Assembly (NCBI RefSeq): GCF_014837245.1
Contig: NZ_JACYFU010000002.1
Span: forward strand, 682,001-746,000
Length of the DNA stretch: 64,000 nt
From: Devosia oryzisoli
GTDB lineage: Bacteria > Pseudomonadota > Alphaproteobacteria > Rhizobiales > Devosiaceae
Direction of reading: 5' to 3'
The notes under the pieces are model-generated. The model did no database searches and was not told the origin of the DNA. It saw nothing but the letters and a program-made list of their open reading frames with translations. Position numbers and translations under genes: made by a program. This document shows, in pieces, positions 59,739-64,000 of the stretch (the stretch's first letter is position 1; every line of letters starts with the position of its first letter).

Positions 59739-61325
59739 TCAGTTCTTGGTGACGAGGCGATAATAGACGAAGTCGGAGTTCGAGCCGTTGACGTAACCCT
59801 CGACATTCTGTGCCATGGCGATCTGCAGCGTCGCCTGGAACATGATGACAATCGGGCTCTCGGCCTGCACCTTTTTCTGCAAGTCGACATACATCTCGTT
59901 GCGCTTGTCCTGGTCGGGTTCAGCCAGCGCGGCAAGCACTTCCTTGTTCATCTCGTCCGGCACGGCCCAGGCGTTGCGCCATGTCGTCGTGGCCTGGTAG
60001 TTGCCGTCCGAATTGTCGGCGTTATAGGCAAAGGCCTTGGCGTTGGAGTGCGGATCCATGAAGTCCGGACCCCAATAGAGCAGCATGGCTTCGTGCGTGC
60101 GGTCGCGGTACTTGGTGATGACCTGGGCGCCGGTGCCGGGCATGATGTCGAAGGTGATGCCGGCTTCGGCAAAGCTGGCCTGCAGCGACTGCGCCATGTC
60201 AGTGAACGGCGCCGAGTTGATGACGTCCAGCGTCACGTTGATCGGCGTTTCGACACCCGCATCGGCCAGGATCTGCTTGGCCTTCTCGACGTCATAGGTG
60301 AACGGCGTTTCGTCATAGGAGCCGGGGAAGCCCTTGGGCCAGAAGGCCTGGTGCTTTTCCATCTGCCCCTTGAGGAAGCTCTCGGTCATGCCGTCGTAGT
60401 TGACGAGATAGCGCGCCGCTTCCCAGATCGCGGGATTGGTGAGGCTCTCGGTCTTCTGGTTGAACGAGAGGAAGTGGACCGCCGCCTGCGGGTAGGTTTC
60501 GACCTTGACCGTGTCGGGCAGGCCCGAAATCTGGTCGGGGGTCAGGTTCTTGGCCATGTCGACGTCGCCTGAGGTCAGCAGCAGCTGCTGGGTCGCCGCC
60601 TCCGCCACGTGCCGGATGATGATCTGCTTCATCGCCGGAGCGCCGCCGAAGTAGTTTTCGTTGGCCTGCATGCGGACCATTTCGGCCGGGCGATAGTCGG
60701 TCAGGACATAGGGGCCGGATCCGGCAGAATTGGTGTTGAGCCAGGCATTGCCCCAGTCCTCGCCTTCGACGTGCTGGCTAACCAGCACTTCGTCGACGAT
60801 GGAGGCGGGGCGGGACGCGAGCACGTTGAGCACGAAGGCCGAAGCGAAGTCGCCGTCCCACTTCACCGTTACGGTGTTGCCGTCCACGGTCACCATCTGG
60901 TCGATGTTTTCCGGGGTCCAGCCGAGCTGGGTGAGGATGAAGGCCGGCGTCAGGTTGAGGGTCACGACGCGCTTGAAGGTGTAAAGCACGTCCTCGGCCC
61001 GCACCGGATTGCCCGAGGCGAAGTTGACGCCATCGCGCATGGTGAAGGTGATGGACTTGTTGGCATCGTCCACGGTCCACTCGGCGGCCAGGCCCGGCGA
61101 GAGCGCGGTGGTGTCCTCGGCGTCGTACTGCACGAGGTGATCGTAGAGATTGGCGTTGATCTCGCCGGCCGAGAATTCATAGGCCTGGGCCGGATCGAGC
61201 GCGACGATGTCGTCGATGTTCTGGGCGATCACCAGCGCATCGGCCGGGGTCGCCGCATAGGTGGCGCCGGCGGCCAGTGGCAAGGTCAGTGCCGTTGCCA
61301 GAAGGGCAGAGCGAAAGAGCTTCAT
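59739..61325 (-). CDS. Family 5 substrate-binding protein (DppA-like)
   Basis: This 528-residue periplasmic protein has a signal peptide (MKLFRSALLATALTLPLAAG, cleavage near TYAA), the opening IAQNIDDIVALDPAQAYEFS and the core ITFTMRDGVNFASGNPVRAE. ATG 61325 overlaps the stop of the XRE regulator gene, an unusual regulator-then-binding-protein order. The partner permeases are encoded divergently at 62126 and 63474. It likely binds peptides or related amines. Confidence 0.93.
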   Translation of the reverse strand: MKLFRSALLATALTLPLAAGATYAATPADALVIAQNIDDIVALDPAQAYEFSAGEINANLYDHLVQYDAEDTTALSPGLAAEWTVDDANKSITFTMRDGVNFASGNPVRAEDVLYTFKRVVTLNLTPAFILTQLGWTPENIDQMVTVDGNTVTVKWDGDFASAFVLNVLASRPASIVDEVLVSQHVEGEDWGNAWLNTNSAGSGPYVLTDYRPAEMVRMQANENYFGGAPAMKQIIIRHVAEAATQQLLLTSGDVDMAKNLTPDQISGLPDTVKVETYPQAAVHFLSFNQKTESLTNPAIWEAARYLVNYDGMTESFLKGQMEKHQAFWPKGFPGSYDETPFTYDVEKAKQILADAGVETPINVTLDVINSAPFTDMAQSLQASFAEAGITFDIMPGTGAQVITKYRDRTHEAMLLYWGPDFMDPHSNAKAFAYNADNSDGNYQATTTWRNAWAVPDEMNKEVLAALAEPDQDKRNEMYVDLQKKVQAESPIVIMFQATLQIAMAQNVEGYVNGSNSDFVYYRLVTKN

Positions 61326-61996
61326 GTGCGTTTCTCCTTGAGTGTCGGTTTCTTGCGGACCGGCTTGTCTGCGCCGGTTTTGAGTTTTGCAGCCACCGCG
61401 GGCCGGGGCCGCGCATTGGAGCGGAAAAGAGCGAGCGTACCGGTCCAGAGCAGGCGCGCCGGCCTGTCCGTCGGATTGGACCAGGAATGGGGCCGGTTAC
61501 CCCGAAAATGAAGGCTGTCGCCGGCCTCCATCACCATCTCCTCGCCATCGAGGCGCTGGGTGATCGAGCCGTCCAGCACGTAGAGGATTTCCTCGCCCTC
61601 GTGCGCCACCACTTCCGAGCGATAGCCCGGCGGCACGATCATCAGGAAGCTCGAGAGCTGGCTGCCGGGAAAGTCCGTGCCCAGCCGCTCATAGACGATG
61701 GACGAGCCGTCGATGGAAAAGCGATTGCGCCCCTCGGCCCGGCTGAGCGCGGTGTGCGGCGCCGGGGCGGACACGAAATACTCGATCGAAACCCCGAGCG
61801 CCCTGGCAATCTGCGCCAGCGTGCCGAGCGATGGGGTGGCGTGGTCGCGCTCGACCTGGCTCAGATACCCCACCGAGACCGCGGCGGCTTCGCCCAGGGC
61901 CATCAGCGTCATGTGCTGCTGGCGGCGGCGCGCACGGATCAGCGACCCCACCTTGGGGTGCCCCTGCTCCTCCTTCGCCAGCGCTCCGGCCACCAT
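61322..61996 (-). CDS. XRE family regulator with C-terminal cupin domain
   Basis: This protein of about 224 residues has an HTH_3 domain near 15-70 (LGEAAAVSVGYLSQVERDHA) and a cupin from about 110 to 185 (YRSEVVAHEGEEILYVLDGS; GDSLHFRGNRPHSWSN). Regulators of this PuuR-like type sense amines, amino acids or their aldehydes. I use ATG 61996; a TTG at 62008 in frame has no ribosome site. The gene is co-transcribed with the DppA-like gene and divergent from the permease genes. The palindrome at 62019-62040 is its probable operator. Confidence 0.9.
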   Translation of the reverse strand: MVAGALAKEEQGHPKVGSLIRARRRQQHMTLMALGEAAAVSVGYLSQVERDHATPSLGTLAQIARALGVSIEYFVSAPAPHTALSRAEGRNRFSIDGSSIVYERLGTDFPGSQLSSFLMIVPPGYRSEVVAHEGEEILYVLDGSITQRLDGEEMVMEAGDSLHFRGNRPHSWSNPTDRPARLLWTGTLALFRSNARPRPAVAAKLKTGADKPVRKKPTLKEKRT

Positions 61997-62015
61997 CCGC
62001 CCCACCAAAATTTTT

Positions 62016-62043
62016 TTGATATAAGCAAAGTTTCTTGTATGGT
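62016..62043 (+). promoter_or_regulatory. Predicted promoter for the permease genes
   Basis: TTGATA (62016-62021) and TATGGT (62038-62043) are 16 bases apart in the divergent spacer. The start of transcription would be near 62050, about 75 bases before the permease start. The 62019-62040 palindrome fills the interval between the boxes. Confidence 0.45.
62019..62040. promoter_or_regulatory. Interrupted palindrome, probable XRE operator
   Basis: The arms ATA-x-AAG-x-AA and TT-x-CTT-x-TAT pair at 8 of 11 positions around the centre at 62029-62030. The site lies 23 bases before the XRE start and inside the predicted plus-strand promoter, so one protein could control both transcripts. Confidence 0.5.
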
Positions 62044-62125
62044 GGAAGCGAAATGTGAAGGTTTCTTGCCACCCGAAAATTCCCGGCGGGGCGGCTAAGC
62101 CGCTGTTTGCAAAAAAGGATTGCTT

Positions 62126-63199
62126 GTGAGCTTCGAGCCCTCCACGGTTGCTCCTGCCCCCTCACCCGGCCTTGCCGGGCGCAAGGCGCGGCGGCGCGCC
62201 GGAACCGTCCTGGGCTTCCTCATCACCCTCGCGCTCACTTTCCTCGGCCTTCTCGCCATCACCTTCTTCATCGGCCGCGTCGTGCCCATCGATCCGGTTC
62301 TGTCCGTCGTTGGCGATCGCGCGACGCAGGCGCAGTACGACGCCGCCAAGGTCGCCATGGGGCTCGACCAACCCCTGATCATGCAGTTCGTCACCTATGT
62401 GGGCAATGTGCTCACGGGTGACCTAGGGCAGTCCGTTTCCACCGGCCGTCCCGTCATCGAGGATCTGAGCCGGTTCTTCCCCGCCACTCTTGAAATGGCG
62501 ACGCTCGGCATCCTGATCGGCGTGCTGCTGGGCGTGCCGCTCGGGGTCACGGCCGCCGCGCGTCAGGGGTCCTGGGTGGACCAGATCATTCGCGTCGTCG
62601 GGTTGATGGGCTATTCCGTCCCGGCATTCTGGCTTGGGCTGGTGGGTCTGGCGATCTTCTACGCCCGGCTGCGCTGGGTGGGGGGACCGGGGCGGCTCGA
62701 CATCTTCTACGACGGTCTCGTTTCTCCCGTGACCGGAATGATCCTGATCGATAGCCTACTTGCAGGCGAGATCGACATCTTCTGGAACGCCGTCACCCAT
62801 CTCATCCTGCCGGCATCGGTGCTTGGCTTTTTCTCGCTCGCCTATATCGCGCGCATGACGCGTTCTTTCATGCTCGACCAGTTGGGCCAGGAATTCGTCA
62901 CCACCGCCCGCGTCAAGGGCGTGCCCGAGCGCGTCGTCATCTGGCGCCACGCCTTCAATCCCATCCGCGTGCCGCTCATCACCGTCATCGGCCTCTCCTA
63001 TGCCGGGCTGCTCGAGGGGTCGGTGATGATCGAGACCGTCTTTTCCTGGCCCGGCATCGGCAATTATCTCACGACCGCCCTCCTCAACGCCGACATGAAC
63101 GCGGTGCTCGGCTCGACGCTGGTCATCGGCGCAGTGTTCATCTTCATCAACAAGATTTCCGACGTTCTCTACCGCGTCCTTGACCCGAGGGCGAAGTGA
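62126..63199 (+). CDS. Opp/Dpp-type ABC permease (DppB-like)
   Basis: This 357-residue permease has a basic cytoplasmic N-tail (GRKARRRAG), six helices, an IDPVLSVVGDRATQAQYDAA segment and a C-terminal EAA-like loop (TTARVKGVPERVVIWRHAF). GTG 62126 is used because AAAGGA lies at the right distance; a TTG at 62120 would overlap that site. It is longer than most DppB proteins owing to a loop near 190-225 (GGPGRLDIFYDGLVSPVTGM). It works with the downstream DppC-like subunit; no ATPase gene for this system is in the window. Confidence 0.93.
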   Translation: MSFEPSTVAPAPSPGLAGRKARRRAGTVLGFLITLALTFLGLLAITFFIGRVVPIDPVLSVVGDRATQAQYDAAKVAMGLDQPLIMQFVTYVGNVLTGDLGQSVSTGRPVIEDLSRFFPATLEMATLGILIGVLLGVPLGVTAAARQGSWVDQIIRVVGLMGYSVPAFWLGLVGLAIFYARLRWVGGPGRLDIFYDGLVSPVTGMILIDSLLAGEIDIFWNAVTHLILPASVLGFFSLAYIARMTRSFMLDQLGQEFVTTARVKGVPERVVIWRHAFNPIRVPLITVIGLSYAGLLEGSVMIETVFSWPGIGNYLTTALLNADMNAVLGSTLVIGAVFIFINKISDVLYRVLDPRAK

Positions 63200-63473
63200 T
63201 GAACCCCAAGACAGCGACATGGTCACCCCTTTCCTTCTCCTCTGAGGGGACAAGGTGGCCTGCAAGGCCGGATAAGGAGTTCAGCATCTCGGCTAAAGCT
63301 GCTGGCTGTTCACCGCTCACCCCACCCTCTCCCCTGAAGGGGCGAGGGGGCGCAAGAGCCGATACATGCGCGTCGGTTCGAGCGCAGTCGGTGACCTCAT
63401 CGTCCCCTCGCCCCTTAGGGGAGAAGGCCAGGGTGAGGGGTTCTTCACGACCGGAAATCGCAGGTGCCTCCTC
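63200..63473. repeat. Dispersed intergenic repeats, family B, copy 3, between two permease genes
   Basis: A degenerate copy of the 28-base block lies at 63252-63278. Then CTCACCC-TCTCCCC-GGGGCGAGG (63316-63352) and its inverse complement (63401-63440) form a long inverted repeat around a 48-base loop. The element separates the dppB-like and dppC-like genes of one transporter by 274 bases, whereas such pairs normally overlap or nearly touch. Confidence 0.68.
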
Positions 63474-64000
63474 ATGACAACCCGCGCCTGGCTCCTGGCC
63501 GATAGTCCCACCTCGCGCTGGCAGGCCAGTGCCGGCCGGACCTATCGCGTGTTCACCCAACTCCTGCGCAATCCGCTCTCGGTGCTGGGCGGCGTCATTA
63601 TCCTCGTCCTGCTGCTGACGGCGGCCCTAGCTCCCTGGATCGCGCCCTATTCGGCCACGGGGCAGGATCTCGCCAACCGGCTGATGCCGCCGTCGGCCGC
63701 CCATTGGATGGGGACGGACGAGCTTGGGCGCGACATCTTCAGCCGCGTCATCTGGGGCTCGCAGATCACCCTGACCATCGTGCTGCTGGTGGCGCTGATC
63801 TCGGCACCGCTGGGGCTCATCATCGGCGCGGTGGCCGGCTATTTCGGCGGCTGGGTCGACAAGATCCTGATGGGCATCACCGACATCTTCCTCTCGCTGC
63901 CCAAGCTAATCCTGGCGCTGGCCTTCGTCGCTGCCCTCGGCCCCGGCATCAACAACGCCGTCATCGCCATCGCCATCACCTCGTGGCCGGCCTATGCCCG
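63474..64000 (+). CDS. Opp/Dpp-type ABC permease (DppC-like), partial at window edge
   Basis: From ATG 63474 the frame stays open to the end, giving about 175 residues. They show a cytoplasmic tail with Trp residues (TTRAWLLADSPTSRWQ), a first helix near 40-60, the DppC motif MGTDELGRDIFSRVIWGSQI and the start of the transmembrane core (GAVAGYFGGWVDKILMGITD). No clear ribosome site precedes the ATG, perhaps because of the repeat inserted upstream. The EAA loop and the rest lie beyond the window. Confidence 0.9.
   Translation, partial: MTTRAWLLADSPTSRWQASAGRTYRVFTQLLRNPLSVLGGVIILVLLLTAALAPWIAPYSATGQDLANRLMPPSAAHWMGTDELGRDIFSRVIWGSQITLTIVLLVALISAPLGLIIGAVAGYFGGWVDKILMGITDIFLSLPKLILALAFVAALGPGINNAVIAIAITSWPAYA

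Noticed and set aside
63147-63560. Minus-strand frames across the repeat region 63200-63473
   Set aside because: They are produced by the palindromic repeat; no ribosome site or family.

Overview
The window looks like a chromosomal segment of a free-living, motile, aerobic alphaproteobacterium of the order Hyphomicrobiales. A Devosia-like genome is my best guess. It is an inference from the visibly high GC, the F-type-like che gene order, the density of ABC importers, the fused DppC-DppD subunit and the palindromic intergenic repeats. No rRNA, tRNA, CRISPR array, transposase or phage gene is visible. Both ends cut through genes.

Layout. (1) 1-7118, minus strand: a CUT1 sugar importer operon (Gfo/Idh/MocA oxidoreductase, two permeases, binding protein, MsmK-type ATPase, RpiR regulator, GH20 hexosaminidase), probably for an amino-sugar oligosaccharide. 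(2) 7460-12279, plus strand: NTF2-like protein, MFS transporter, MlrC-type M81 protein, DeoR regulator and a 2-keto-4-pentenoate hydratase-like protein. (3) 12276-21863, minus strand: a compact chemotaxis operon (STAS, cheY, cheA, cheW, mcp, cheW, cheR, cheB, and a soluble coiled protein with a CheZ-like DxxxQ motif). An HD-GYP response regulator follows at 22312-23361. (4) 23487-30025: a CUT2 (Rbs-type) importer with an SDR enzyme, a divergent GntR regulator and a 6-phosphogluconate dehydrogenase. (5) 30027-33932: cytochrome bo3-type quinol oxidase cyoABCD, then a methyltransferase. (6) 34803-49594: a ten-gene minus-strand catabolic locus with an Opp-type importer, heparinase II/III-like lyase, DUF2264 protein, D-2-hydroxyacid dehydrogenase, a fused acyltransferase/helical protein and a ThuA-like protein, headed by a LacI regulator with a clear operator array. 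A sorbosone dehydrogenase-like gene lies divergently beside the LacI gene. (7) 51137-64000: two peptide-type ABC importers with GntR and XRE-cupin regulators, an M24 peptidase and a DUF1028 protein.

How the parts fit. Six ABC importers each sit with their own regulator and a few enzymes, so the window reads as a run of separate uptake-and-catabolism modules. Several regulators have recognisable palindromes in the promoter they most likely control: 7168-7214 (RpiR candidate), 48451-48520 and 49616-49628 (LacI), 57454-57500 (GntR), 62019-62040 (XRE). The spacers downstream of the five binding-protein genes nearly all carry strong hairpins or dispersed repeats. This suggests that transcript structure sets the binding protein to membrane-subunit ratio. 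The most novel-looking unit is the polysaccharide locus at 34803-49594, including its acyltransferase fusion. The DxxxQ chemotaxis protein is the next best lead.
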